This document shows positions 17,857-26,521 of a DNA stretch of 64,000 bases, one piece after another (positions within the stretch are counted from its first letter, which is position 1; each line of letters opens with the position of its first letter). The translations under genes and the position numbers were made by a program. The stretch lies in NCBI GenBank assembly GCA_910574965.1, contig CAJTDB010000001.1, positions 377,092 through 441,091 of the forward strand, read 5' to 3'. The DNA is from Lachnospiraceae bacterium. Its GTDB lineage: Bacteria; Bacillota; Clostridia; Lachnospirales; Lachnospiraceae. A model generated the notes under the pieces. It ran no database searches. It had not been told where the DNA came from and saw only the letters and a program-made list of their open reading frames with translations.

Positions 17857-18594
17857 TCACTTCCTCTGATACATCGTCTCCAGAAGATCGATGTCCACAT
17901 CCAGCGTACCAAGAATCAGCTCCAGAAGTCCCCGGTCCTGCATCCATCTTTCACCGGACAGGATCCGAAGGATCATATTTCTGCAGCAGGTCTTCAGCCT
18001 CTGTACATCGAAAATCGTCAGATCCCCCTTTTTCATACTTACGTGGAGTGCTCCTACTATATCACGGATTACAAAAGTTTTCAACGACTCCTGCCTTATT
18101 TCCGGCATTTCCGGATCTGATACAAAACAGTAAAATAAAAAAGGCACAAAAAGGATCAGACCGGCCTCCTCTAAATGCCATACAGACCAGTCACTGACTG
18201 TGATATCATAAACCGGCAGGACGACCCGTTCATTTCCCTGAAATTCCAGGATCGTGCGGTATTCTTCTCTTGTATTTTTTCCAAAGGACGCCCTGCCCGG
18301 TTCCCGAAGCTGCAGCACCGGATACTTTGCCGCATCTTCATAATAGAACAGACAGCCCCGGTCCTCCGCGTGGATCTGCAGACATTTCCCAAAACGACGC
18401 ATTTGAAATTCATAGCGGTTTGCGCACCCAATCAGCAGGCAGATACGCACACCTTCCGTCCCTTTCCACTCCTTTTGTACATATTCCCCATCCTCATATT
18501 CTGTCCCGAAGAGGTGATTCACCATCCGGATCAGAGCGTGATCGGACATGTGAAATATTTTTTTCATCATCCATTCATCATTGTCAGGATGCAT
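17857..18594 (-). CDS. Rpn/PD-(D/E)XK nuclease-like hypothetical protein
   Basis: A 245-residue soluble protein. The N-terminal pattern RMVNHLFGTEYEDGE followed by a beta-rich segment with YEFQMRRFGK (about 68-77) recalls the Lachnospiraceae group of Rpn-type putative nucleases, where E...D...EFQ forms the active core. An expected catalytic Asp is hard to place, so activity is uncertain. The best start is the ATG at 18594, because AGAGGAG is 6 bases before it; an ATG at 18600 touches that site. It is a lone gene and could equally be a degenerate family member. Confidence 0.5.
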   Translation of the reverse strand: MHPDNDEWMMKKIFHMSDHALIRMVNHLFGTEYEDGEYVQKEWKGTEGVRICLLIGCANRYEFQMRRFGKCLQIHAEDRGCLFYYEDAAKYPVLQLREPGRASFGKNTREEYRTILEFQGNERVVLPVYDITVSDWSVWHLEEAGLILFVPFLFYCFVSDPEMPEIRQESLKTFVIRDIVGALHVSMKKGDLTIFDVQRLKTCCRNMILRILSGERWMQDRGLLELILGTLDVDIDLLETMYQRK

Positions 18595-18957
18595 ATGCAT
18601 TCTCCTCTCATCCTCAAACCAGGCATATGAACCTTGTTTATTATAAGATAGATCAGGCAGCGGAAAACTGCATAATAAGTCTGCAACGCAACAGACAGAG
18701 CAAACATATGTACCTGCCGGAGTCCATATTTATTATGAAAAAATCGGGAAATCTGTCATGAATCATGAACATTCAGAAATCAATATATTATCTTAGACCA
18801 TTCCAGCATATCGGATTCCTTCCATGCTGTCAAGAGAAAATACCATCTGCTGCGGCCTGAAGGCAAAATACGGCCCCGGTCCATTCCTGTATCCGGATCA
18901 CACCTGCCGGACAAAACTCACGGACCGAAACCGTATCCCGCAAAAGACCATGCACCA
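18595..18957. other. Non-coding gap between the Rpn-like gene and HPr
   Basis: 363 bases with no supported gene on either strand, no obvious hairpin terminator and no clear promoter. The centre (18740-18800) is A/T-rich. The promoter of the Rpn-like gene presumably lies here. Confidence 0.4.
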
Positions 18958-19206
18958 TTACAGATCTTTTAAAAATGTAACAATCCGCTCCAGTGCCTGT
19001 GTCTCATCTTCCCCATAGCATTCCACTGTCACCTCATCGCCCGGACAGACCGGAAATGCAAGCAGGCTCATCAGACTTTTGCAGTTCATCTTATGCTCCC
19101 CGCAAGTCATCATGACATGAGAACTGCATCGGTTTGCCATTGTCACCAGCTTTTCCGCCGGGCGAAGATGAAGCCCGTTCTCATTACAGATGGTCACCCT
19201 TTCCAT
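18958..19206 (-). CDS. HPr family phosphocarrier protein
   Basis: An 82-residue HPr. The active His13 is in GLHLRPAEKL (canonical GxHARPA), and Ser44 in CKSLMSLLAF matches the HPr kinase site, so both PTS transfer and catabolite signalling are possible. Low-residue differences from standard HPr (LRPA rather than ARPA; SLMSLLAFPV rather than SIMGVMSLGV) suggest a divergent paralogue rather than the main ptsH. An ATG at 19206 is used; a GTG two codons upstream (19212) sits nearer to GAGGGGTGG and is possible. No EI or EII gene is nearby. Confidence 0.85.
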   Translation of the reverse strand: MERVTICNENGLHLRPAEKLVTMANRCSSHVMMTCGEHKMNCKSLMSLLAFPVCPGDEVTVECYGEDETQALERIVTFLKDL

Positions 19207-19295
19207 GACCACAAAAAACCACCCCTCTCCATAAGTATGTAGCACCCTGTTCCGATCTGCCTTTCAGCCCCAATTCCCCATGACAGATACCGAAA

Positions 19296-19397
19296 GTTCC
19301 GCATGTATTCGTCACTTCTTTTTCCTGCAGATAAAATACCGGACCTCTTCGGCGCCCTGTATTCCATCTTGGCAATTTCCGAATACGTGCTGTTACA
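19296..19397 (-). repeat. Diverged single copy of the 102-nt repeat
   Basis: Aligns over exactly 102 bases with the array at 14411-14640, with many substitutions but no gap. It starts GTTCCGCATGTATTCG, keeps CTTCGGCGCC and TATTCCATCTTGGCAATT, and ends CCGAATACGTGCTGTTA. The minus-strand frame is again open, with the peptide core YSEIAKMEYRAPKRSGI. Confidence 0.8.
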
Positions 19398-19450
19398 GAC
19401 ATGCAGAAAATAACACCCCTGCCGTTTCCTGTTTAGTTGGAGTATACCAC

Positions 19451-19480
19451 AAAAAAGGGCTGTATACACAGCCCTTTTCA
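19451..19480 (-). terminator. Terminator of the sugar ABC transporter operon
   Basis: AAAAGGGCTGT and ACAGCCCTTTT form an 11-bp stem around a short loop, with six T after it on the minus strand. It is 76 bases beyond the permease stop and could work in both directions. Confidence 0.88.
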
Positions 19481-19556
19481 AAAATTAACATATTGTTCAC
19501 AAACACTGTCGCCTTTTCTGCTCTGTTTCGTCCAAAAATCACCGAATATACATTTT

Positions 19557-20750
19557 TTACTTCCCGCTCTTTCGATTAGACACCACATCGAAAATGACCG
19601 CTATCAGAAGCACGCCGCCCTTGACCACATACTGCCAGGAATCGCCGATACCCATAATGGACATGCCCATATTGATCACACCCAGAAGAAGCGCTCCGAT
19701 GATGACGCCGGGAACCGTACCGCTGCCGCCGTACGCGGAAGCCCCGCCGATGAAGCAGGAGCCAATGGCATCCATCTCAAAAGAAGTACCCGTAGAACCT
19801 GTCACTGAACCCACACGCGCAAGGCAGAGCAGGCCGCAGAGCCCTGCCAGCAGTCCCATATTGGCATATGCGATAAAGTATACCTTATTCGTATTGATAC
19901 CGGAAAGCTGCGTTGCCTTCTCATTGCCGCCGACCGCATAGAAATACCGTCCGAAAGCGGTCTTAGAAGTAATAAAGTGATAGATCAGACAGATGGCTAC
20001 AACCCAGAGAAGCATAACAGAAACGCCTTTGTACTGACACAGCAGCCAGCAGTACACCAAAAGCGCCGCACTGATAAGGCTGCAGCGTCCAAAGTCCGCC
20101 AGCACACTGTTCTGATGGTATCCCTTTTTCGCCTTGCTGGCACGAGAAGAGAAGGTACTGTAGAAGAGGAACACCACAACCAGAAGTCCAATCACCAGAG
20201 GTGAAAGAACACGGGTATCGGTATCCAGTCCCGGAATCTTGATGTAAGCAGTAAAGATGTTTAAAAATGTCGTTTCCTGGATGGATACGGTCTTACTGTC
20301 CAGAATCAGACGGCCAAAACCGCGGAAGATGAACATCCCCCCAAGGGTTGTAATAAAAGGAGGAATTCTCACATAGCCAATCCAATAGCCCTGCCATATG
20401 CCTGCCGCCAGGCCAAGGGTAAGACAGATCAATATCGTCAGATAAATATTAAATCCATGATTTGTAATCAGGACTGCTGCCACGCCGCCCACCATGCAGA
20501 TGACCGAGCCTACGGACAGATCAATATTTCCGCCGGTCAGGATACAGAGCAGCATACCGCATGCCATAACCAGCACATAGCCATTCTGCAAAAGCAGGTT
20601 AGACATGTTCTGCGCATACAGAAGCCGTCCGTCCGTCAGGAAATAAAACAGGATAAATACAATAACAAGCGCAATGACCATACTGTACCTGGTCAGAAAT
20701 CCTCCCAGATCAAAGGAGGAACCGCTCTGATTTTCTTTCTTCGTTGACAT
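19557..20750 (-). CDS. Sugar ABC transporter permease (MglC/XylH/GguB type)
   Basis: A 397-residue permease of the CUT2 carbohydrate family with roughly ten hydrophobic helices. Family text includes NLLLQNGYVLVMACGMLLCILTGGNIDLSVG (partly quoted: ACGMLLCILTGGNIDLSVG, about 63-81), WIGYVRIPPFITTLGGM and SCFIGGASAYGGSGTVPG. The long central loop with a hydrophobic interruption fits the GguB/XylH subgroup. It lies 21 bases after the ATPase gene and is the last gene of the transporter set. The substrate is probably an aldopentose or aldohexose (see ChvE-like partner). Confidence 0.9.
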   Translation of the reverse strand: MSTKKENQSGSSFDLGGFLTRYSMVIALVIVFILFYFLTDGRLLYAQNMSNLLLQNGYVLVMACGMLLCILTGGNIDLSVGSVICMVGGVAAVLITNHGFNIYLTILICLTLGLAAGIWQGYWIGYVRIPPFITTLGGMFIFRGFGRLILDSKTVSIQETTFLNIFTAYIKIPGLDTDTRVLSPLVIGLLVVVFLFYSTFSSRASKAKKGYHQNSVLADFGRCSLISAALLVYCWLLCQYKGVSVMLLWVVAICLIYHFITSKTAFGRYFYAVGGNEKATQLSGINTNKVYFIAYANMGLLAGLCGLLCLARVGSVTGSTGTSFEMDAIGSCFIGGASAYGGSGTVPGVIIGALLLGVINMGMSIMGIGDSWQYVVKGGVLLIAVIFDVVSNRKSGK

Positions 20751-20771
20751 TTACACAACACTCCTTTCGCC

Positions 20772-22307
20772 TTAATGATCCGCACTGATGATATAGCTCA
20801 TAATCTTTTCCTGGGTCGCTTCTTCTGCATACAGCTCACCTTTCAGCTCCCCTTCGTTCATGATATAGATCCGATCGCACATGCCAATAAGCTCCGGCAT
20901 CTCCGACGATATCATAATAACGGATTTTCCCTCTTCCACCATCTGATTAATCAGACAGTAGATATCATACTTGGCACCCACGTCAATACCACGGGTAGGC
21001 TCATCCAGAATCAGCACTTCCGGTTCCGTGAACATCCACTTGCCCAGCAGGGCTTTCTGCTGATTTCCGCCGGACAGATTCCCCACCTTCTGTTCAATGG
21101 AAGGCGTCTTTGTTCCCATGGCCTCTGTCATCTCTTCTGCCGCCTTCTGCTCCGCTATGGTATCAATGACACCGCTTCCGCACACTTTGTCCAGACAGGC
21201 CAGCGTCGTATTAAAACGAATCGACTCTCCAAGAATCAGTCCGTTGGTCTTTCGGTCTTCTGTCACATAGGCAAGCCCATGCCGGATAGCCTGCTCCGGG
21301 CTTTTCAGCTCTACCCTTTCCCCGTTCAGATACAGCTCTCCGCTGATGTTCGTACCATAACTTTTTCCGAAAATCGACATGGCAAGCTCCGTACGCCCCG
21401 CGCCCTGAAGGCCGGAAAACCCTACCACCTCGCCTTTATGCACTTTAAAGGATACCTTATTATCTACAATCTTTTCATGATACAGCGGATGATGGACGGT
21501 CCAGTCTTTTACTTCCAGTCCCACCTCTTTGCATACCTTATGTTCACGGACCGGATAGCGGTCATCCATAGGGCGTCCTACCATTCCCTTTATAATGCGG
21601 TCCTCGCTGAATTCGTCCACTCCCTTAACCAGCGTCTCAATGGTAGAGCCGTCCCGGACTATGGTCGCTTTGTCTGCACAGTAGATGATCTCATTTAATT
21701 TATGAGTGATGATAATAGAAGTCAGTCCGTTCTTCTTAAATTCTATCAGAAGATCCAGGAGCATCTTTGCATCCTCATCATTCAAAGACGAGGTCGGCTC
21801 ATCCAGAATCAGCAGCTTGACATTTTTGGAAAATGCTTTCGCAATCTCTACTAGCTGCTGTTTTCCAGTTCCGATATCTTTAATCAGTGTCTGGGCCGAT
21901 TCATTCAGCCCCACCTGCCGCATATGTTTTTCTGCTTCATTGTATGTCCTGTCCCAGTCGATATATCCAAACCGGTTCTTTTTCTCATTTCCCAGGAACA
22001 TGTTTTCACCAATGGTGAGAAGCGGTATGAGTGCAAGCTCCTGATGAATGATGACGATTCCTTTTGCCTCGCTGTCTTTCAGCGTCCGGAACTGGCAAAG
22101 TTCTCCATTATAATAAATCTCACCTGTATAACTGCCCGCAGGGTAGGTTCCGGACAGTACATTCATCAAAGTTGACTTTCCCGCACCGTTCTCGCCGATT
22201 AATGCATGAATCTCCCCCCGTTCCACAACCAGGTTCACATTGTCCAGTGCTTTCACTCCCGGAAACTCTTTGGTGATCGATTTCATCTCCAGAATAATAT
22301 CAGCCAA
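20772..22307 (-). CDS. Sugar ABC transporter ATP-binding protein (MglA/XylG/GguA type)
   Basis: A 511-residue CUT2 ATPase with two fused nucleotide-binding domains. Walker A of the first is GENGAGKST (about 37-45) and its Walker B is LLILDEPTSSLN. The second half has the usual degenerate P-loop (GLQGAGRTE) with signature LSGGNQQK and Walker B VLILDEPTRGID. The start is a TTG at 22307, 5 bases after GGAGGAGG; it gives the family-typical N-terminus MADIILEM, and the next ATG would cut into strand one. It pairs with the permease 21 bases downstream. Confidence 0.93.
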   Translation of the reverse strand: MADIILEMKSITKEFPGVKALDNVNLVVERGEIHALIGENGAGKSTLMNVLSGTYPAGSYTGEIYYNGELCQFRTLKDSEAKGIVIIHQELALIPLLTIGENMFLGNEKKNRFGYIDWDRTYNEAEKHMRQVGLNESAQTLIKDIGTGKQQLVEIAKAFSKNVKLLILDEPTSSLNDEDAKMLLDLLIEFKKNGLTSIIITHKLNEIIYCADKATIVRDGSTIETLVKGVDEFSEDRIIKGMVGRPMDDRYPVREHKVCKEVGLEVKDWTVHHPLYHEKIVDNKVSFKVHKGEVVGFSGLQGAGRTELAMSIFGKSYGTNISGELYLNGERVELKSPEQAIRHGLAYVTEDRKTNGLILGESIRFNTTLACLDKVCGSGVIDTIAEQKAAEEMTEAMGTKTPSIEQKVGNLSGGNQQKALLGKWMFTEPEVLILDEPTRGIDVGAKYDIYCLINQMVEEGKSVIMISSEMPELIGMCDRIYIMNEGELKGELYAEEATQEKIMSYIISADH

Positions 22308-22346
22308 AAGCTCCTCCTCCTTTCCCTTTCTTCGCAGAACCTCACA

Positions 22347-22377
22347 AGAAAGGCGGGACAGACGCCCCGCCCTTTCT
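22347..22377 (-). promoter_or_regulatory. Intercistronic hairpin between sugar-binding protein and ATPase genes
   Basis: AGAAAGGCGGG and CCCGCCCTTTCT pair with one bulge. The position, just after the binding-protein stop and before the TTG of the ATPase, fits an attenuator or mRNA-stabilising hairpin that favours binding-protein synthesis. Confidence 0.65.
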
Positions 22378-22403
22378 CAAACTCAAGGTCTTACATGTTC
22401 TGT

Positions 22404-23618
22404 TTAGTTCGCTGCTTTCAGATATCCGTCAGCATCCATGGTATACAGACCAGTGTCAACCAGTTCCTGCAGATTATCCGCTGTAATTACACTCGGTACC
22501 AGCAGGAAGGACGGACACTTATTGCCTGCGGAAGTCTCATAAGACTCTGTATCGAACGTACATTCGATTCCGAAGGAAGGAATCAGGGACTCATCTACAG
22601 TCTCTCCTGCCAGGATCGCCTTTGCCAGAGCCAGAGTAACAATCGACTCGTTGCTCACGTTTTTGTATACCGTCATGGTCTGTGTGCCGTCCACGATGTT
22701 TTTCAGGTTTGCTTCATCGCCGTCCTGACCGGTAATCACAACTTTGTTGGAACCTGCATAGTCGGAAGTAACTGCCTGGGTTACGCCAAGAGCAGTGGAG
22801 TCATTCGAGCAGAGCCATGCATCCAACTGCGTTCCGTCTGCATAGTAGGAGGAAAGCACATTCTGCGCTCTTGCAAGAGCGGTATCTGTCTTCCAGCCTG
22901 CCGTTGCTACTGTCTCAAAATCCTTCTGCCCGGATACGATATTCAGCGCGCCGTTGTCAAGGTACGGCTGGATCGCATCAATGGCACCCTGATAGAAGTA
23001 CGTCGCATTATTGTCTGCCGGATCACCTGCCGTAATCTCGATGTTGTAAGTCTTATCACCTGCATTCTCCAGATCCAGTGCTTTCACGATATATTCACCC
23101 TGCAGCTTGCCTACCGTATAATTGTCAAAAGATACATAATAGGATGCAGCATCATTCAGGATCAGACGGTCATAAGAGATAACCGGAATATTTTTCTCAG
23201 CCGCACCTGCCAACGCTGTATTCAGTGCATTGCCGTCGATGGCTGCAACAACCAGCATATCTACACCGTCTGCCAGCATATTCTGAATGTCATTCACCTG
23301 CTGATCTGTCTTATCATCGGAATAAGTAAGAATCGTCTCAAATCCTGCCGCCTTGAACTGCTCATCCAAGTAAGCGCCGTCACGATTCCAGCGCTCCAAA
23401 GACTGCGTCGGCATAGAAATGCCAATCTTCTTACCGCCTGCTGACGCATCTGCTGCCGGAGCTTCTGCATCTGCCGCCGGAGTCTCATCTGCTGCCGGAG
23501 CTTCTGTCTCTGCCGGTGTATCCGCCGGAGTCGTCGAATTGTCGTTGCCGCCGCATCCGACTGCCAGAGAAGCAACCATTGCGGTACTGAGTAAAGCACC
23601 AAGTAATTTTCTTTTCAT
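22404..23618 (-). CDS. ChvE-like monosaccharide-binding lipoprotein
   Basis: A 404-residue extracytoplasmic binding protein. Lipoprotein signal MKRKLLGALLSTAMVASLAVGCG has the Cys at 22, followed by an Ala/Pro/Glu-rich linker to about 65. The periplasmic-binding type 1 domain shows ChvE/XylF landmarks: SMPTQSLERWNRDG, VVAAIDGNALN, VISYDRLIL and WLCSNDSTALG. ChvE-type proteins bind several aldoses (galactose, arabinose, fucose, xylose). The Shine-Dalgarno is GGGAGG. It heads the transporter trio. The protein at 23802-24920 is a clear paralogue. Confidence 0.9.
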   Translation of the reverse strand: MKRKLLGALLSTAMVASLAVGCGGNDNSTTPADTPAETEAPAADETPAADAEAPAADASAGGKKIGISMPTQSLERWNRDGAYLDEQFKAAGFETILTYSDDKTDQQVNDIQNMLADGVDMLVVAAIDGNALNTALAGAAEKNIPVISYDRLILNDAASYYVSFDNYTVGKLQGEYIVKALDLENAGDKTYNIEITAGDPADNNATYFYQGAIDAIQPYLDNGALNIVSGQKDFETVATAGWKTDTALARAQNVLSSYYADGTQLDAWLCSNDSTALGVTQAVTSDYAGSNKVVITGQDGDEANLKNIVDGTQTMTVYKNVSNESIVTLALAKAILAGETVDESLIPSFGIECTFDTESYETSAGNKCPSFLLVPSVITADNLQELVDTGLYTMDADGYLKAAN

Positions 23619-23721
23619 CTTGAAAATCCTCCCTTAACTTTTTATGTATTGACTATAACATAATTTCAGCAGGATAAACTTGTCTTTTTCTGCATATTTT
23701 TTATAGTACATACCTGTTTTA

Positions 23722-23777
23722 AAGCAAAAAACTGGACATTTTTGCCAAAAGAACTCCTGTTCTCCGCAAAAATGTCC
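23722..23777 (-). terminator. Terminator after the sensory operon
   Basis: GGACATTTTTGC and GCAAAAATGTCC form a perfect 12-bp stem, with an inner AGAAC/GTTCT pair in the loop and a T-run on the minus-strand 3' side. It separates the sensor genes from the transporter genes. Confidence 0.8.
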
Positions 23778-23801
23778 TAGCATAAATCCGGAAGTGCATC
23801 T

Positions 23802-24920
23802 TTAATGGTTCCGAACATTTAAATAGATGTCGCTTTCCTCATGATATTTGCCCGTGATCTCCTCATCCATGTTTTCCTTTGTCACGGCCGTCGGCTCCAG
23901 GCACTCGTAAGGTACCTGATAGGTCCCGTCATAAATGGTATCCCGAATAACAACATCCCGAACATCCGTTCCTTTCCCGGAAGCTTCCGGCGCTCTTCCG
24001 GAACCGCCAATGACAATCCGGCTTCCGCCGGCCAGCTCTACTGACAGCTCCGCTGCCCGGCGGGCCAGTTTCTCCACCGGTTTGTATACGGTCATGCACT
24101 GCATTCCTTCCACAATGCGCTGACAGGCTTCCAGGTCTGCATCCTGTCCTACCACACACACCTCTCCAGCCAGGCGGCGCTCCGACAGCGCACGGATAGC
24201 ATTGCCCGCAATGCTGTCGTTGCCGCACATGATCCCGTCCACTTGATCATATCTCTGAAGATAATCCGCAGCCGCCGCAAAGCCGGTTTCTCCAAGCCAC
24301 CCTTCTGCATATTCTGTCTTCACGATCCGAAGTTCACTGCCGGCAAGCACTTCTGAAAAACCGTCCATAACCTGAGACACATTATAATCTGCCAGAGGGC
24401 CGCACACCTGCAGAAGCTCTCCTTCGCCCTCCAGATGTTCCTGCATATGCTCTGCCATCAGCCGTCCCACCTGTCCGTTGTCAAAGGAAATATAGAGATC
24501 TACATCTGCATTCAGGATCAGACGGTCATAGGCCACTACCGGGATTCCTGCTTTCTGAGCCCGTTCCACTGCTTCTGTAAGCCTGCTCTCGTCCTTTCCG
24601 CTGGCCACCATCACCAATACGATCACATCCATCCGTTTCTGAATAAAATAATCCACCTGAGCAATCTGTTCCTCCATATCCCCGTTGGCATTCTGCACAT
24701 TAACCTCTGCTCCTAATTCCTGGGCAGCCGCCACAAACACATCCCGGTCACGCTGCCAGCGTTCCAGGATAAAAGAGTCAAAAGAAATGCCGATCTGTAT
24801 CCGGTCCTCCTGTTCTTCTTCCTGATCTGCCTGAGAATCCGTCTGCCGGCCGCACCCCGCCAAAACGGTCAGAAGCAGGAGCAAAAGCAGAAGAATGCTT
24901 TTTTCATATGTCTGTTTCAT
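23802..24920 (-). CDS. Second ChvE-like sugar-binding lipoprotein, linked to two-component system
   Basis: A 372-residue lipoprotein (signal MKQTYEKSILLLLLLLLTVLAGCG, Cys at 23; acidic Gln/Glu linker to about 40). It is visibly paralogous to the transporter's binding protein: ISFDSFILERWQRD, PVVAYDRLIL, YISFDNGQVGRL and MCGNDSIAGNAI align with the same places there. It starts inside the end of the response regulator gene (ATGA overlap), so it is made with the regulators and not with the transporter. It is probably a sensor or accessory binding protein that presents sugar to the kinase (inference). Confidence 0.85.
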   Translation of the reverse strand: MKQTYEKSILLLLLLLLTVLAGCGRQTDSQADQEEEQEDRIQIGISFDSFILERWQRDRDVFVAAAQELGAEVNVQNANGDMEEQIAQVDYFIQKRMDVIVLVMVASGKDESRLTEAVERAQKAGIPVVAYDRLILNADVDLYISFDNGQVGRLMAEHMQEHLEGEGELLQVCGPLADYNVSQVMDGFSEVLAGSELRIVKTEYAEGWLGETGFAAAADYLQRYDQVDGIMCGNDSIAGNAIRALSERRLAGEVCVVGQDADLEACQRIVEGMQCMTVYKPVEKLARRAAELSVELAGGSRIVIGGSGRAPEASGKGTDVRDVVIRDTIYDGTYQVPYECLEPTAVTKENMDEEITGKYHEESDIYLNVRNH

Positions 24921-26515
24921 CCCCGCTCCCCTTCCCTGTATTCCGTAGGCGTCACTCCTGTATTTTTCTTAAAAATACGGCTGAAATAGTTGGGATCCCC
25001 ATAACCGACCGCCGCGCAGATTTCCTTCATGCTGCCACCGTCTCCTGCCAAAAGCTCTTTTGCTTTTCTAATCCGCAGATTGGTCACATATTCTACAAAG
25101 TTGCTTCCAGTCTCCTCCTTGAAAAGTTTGCTGAAATAATAAGGACTGAGATCCATATAGCGGGACACTTCATCCAGAGACAGATCTTTTTGAAAATTCT
25201 CCTGAATGTAAATCTGGGCCCTGGCAACTAACTGATTTTCATGCTCTCCCTTTTTCGTCACCATATTGCTGCAGCTATTTCCAAACCGCTCCACAAACCA
25301 GGCGCGCAGATCACTGTTTTTCTCCGCATTCATAACGAACGGGAGATAGTGTTCTCTTTCCCTGAAATGATAGGTCATGCCGCCGTCTAAATAGGCCGCG
25401 TGCTCTGCATAAAGTATAAACTCCAGCGTTTTCAGCCGGACACTCATATTTTTCTCATCATAATTGTCCAGCATCCAGTCGAAATAATGCCCGGCAATCC
25501 GTTCACACTCTTCCCTTTTTCCGCTCTTTAGGCTGTCAAACAGTTCTTTCTCCAAATCAACAGGATACTCTTCATCATACCGGCATCGGATGGGCAGATC
25601 GTCCACATGAGCCACACTCCCGGTAGAATTAACCAGCGCCTTCAGTGCCTCCTCATAGGAATCCATACTCTTGTTCAGTTTTCGAATAGAACCGATGCCG
25701 ATTCGGAACGTAATATCCGTCATTCGCTTCAGCTTCCGAATCAGTTCTCTGCACACATCGATCATGTCAATTCGTTCTTCATAGTCCATCTTTCCTGTCT
25801 TCATGGGAAGAAAGACCGGAATCTTATTGGATATGACCGATCCTACCACACAATCCCAGGTCTCCTTTAAAAGCTCCCGTACCTGCGCATAATTCCGCTG
25901 AGTGCGGACGCCGGCTCCGACAGCGTTGGTCATCTGGTTGCCGTGCTGATCGTCTCCCACTGCCAGCGCCAGCATACACCCATGATCCGCACTCATTCCC
26001 AGAAGCTGCCGGTAATTTTCCACATCTTCCATGGAAATCTCCTGAAACATCATGGCATAGATAAATCCATTTTCGATGATCGGCATCACCGTCTCCATCT
26101 TCTCTCTGATCCGAAGGTCATCACTTCGCTTCTTCTTTCTGAAATCTACCGTTTTCATAGCCTTTTCAAGCACTTCTGTAATGCTTCTGGCACTGAAAGG
26201 CTTATTGACATACTCTAGTACCCCCAGATTAATGGCTTCTCTGGCATAGTCAAATTTATCGTAGGCCGACAGAATAATAAACTCTGTAGAAGGACTGCTT
26301 TTCTTGATCTCCCGGATGGCCTCAATCCCGTTGATTCCAGGCATCTGGATATCCATAAATGCAATATCCGGCCGAAAAGTCTCCGCCAGCTCAATGACAT
26401 CCCTGCCGGTCTTTGCCGTCTCTATCTGACTCTCCCCAGGAAAATGCTTTTCTATAATCATCTTCAGGGAATCCAGCACAATCCCCTCATCATCTGCCAG
26501 CATAATTCGATACAT
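24917..26515 (-). CDS. YesN-type response regulator with AraC output domain
   Basis: A 532-residue transcription regulator. The receiver domain (1-120) has acidic Asp8/Asp9, phospho-acceptor Asp55 in FMDIQMPG and Lys105 in VNKPFS. A long middle region (about 140-410) precedes a C-terminal AraC/XylS pair of helix-turn-helices (about 430-532; LSLDEVSRYMDLSPYYFSKL and ICAAVGYGDPNYFSRIFKK). Such regulators activate sugar uptake genes. Its gene lies 6 bases after the kinase and overlaps the next binding protein. Likely target: the ChvE/GguAB-like operon downstream. Confidence 0.92.
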   Translation of the reverse strand: MYRIMLADDEGIVLDSLKMIIEKHFPGESQIETAKTGRDVIELAETFRPDIAFMDIQMPGINGIEAIREIKKSSPSTEFIILSAYDKFDYAREAINLGVLEYVNKPFSARSITEVLEKAMKTVDFRKKKRSDDLRIREKMETVMPIIENGFIYAMMFQEISMEDVENYRQLLGMSADHGCMLALAVGDDQHGNQMTNAVGAGVRTQRNYAQVRELLKETWDCVVGSVISNKIPVFLPMKTGKMDYEERIDMIDVCRELIRKLKRMTDITFRIGIGSIRKLNKSMDSYEEALKALVNSTGSVAHVDDLPIRCRYDEEYPVDLEKELFDSLKSGKREECERIAGHYFDWMLDNYDEKNMSVRLKTLEFILYAEHAAYLDGGMTYHFREREHYLPFVMNAEKNSDLRAWFVERFGNSCSNMVTKKGEHENQLVARAQIYIQENFQKDLSLDEVSRYMDLSPYYFSKLFKEETGSNFVEYVTNLRIRKAKELLAGDGGSMKEICAAVGYGDPNYFSRIFKKNTGVTPTEYREGERG

Positions 26516-26521
26516 ACTCCC

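Larger units (their letters stand above)
19207..19556. other. Non-coding gap with repeat copy and terminator
   Basis: 350 bases upstream of HPr and downstream of the sugar permease. It contains a diverged copy of the 102-nt repeat (19296-19397) and a strong hairpin (19451-19480). The stretch 19490-19556 shows nothing recognisable. Confidence 0.55.
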
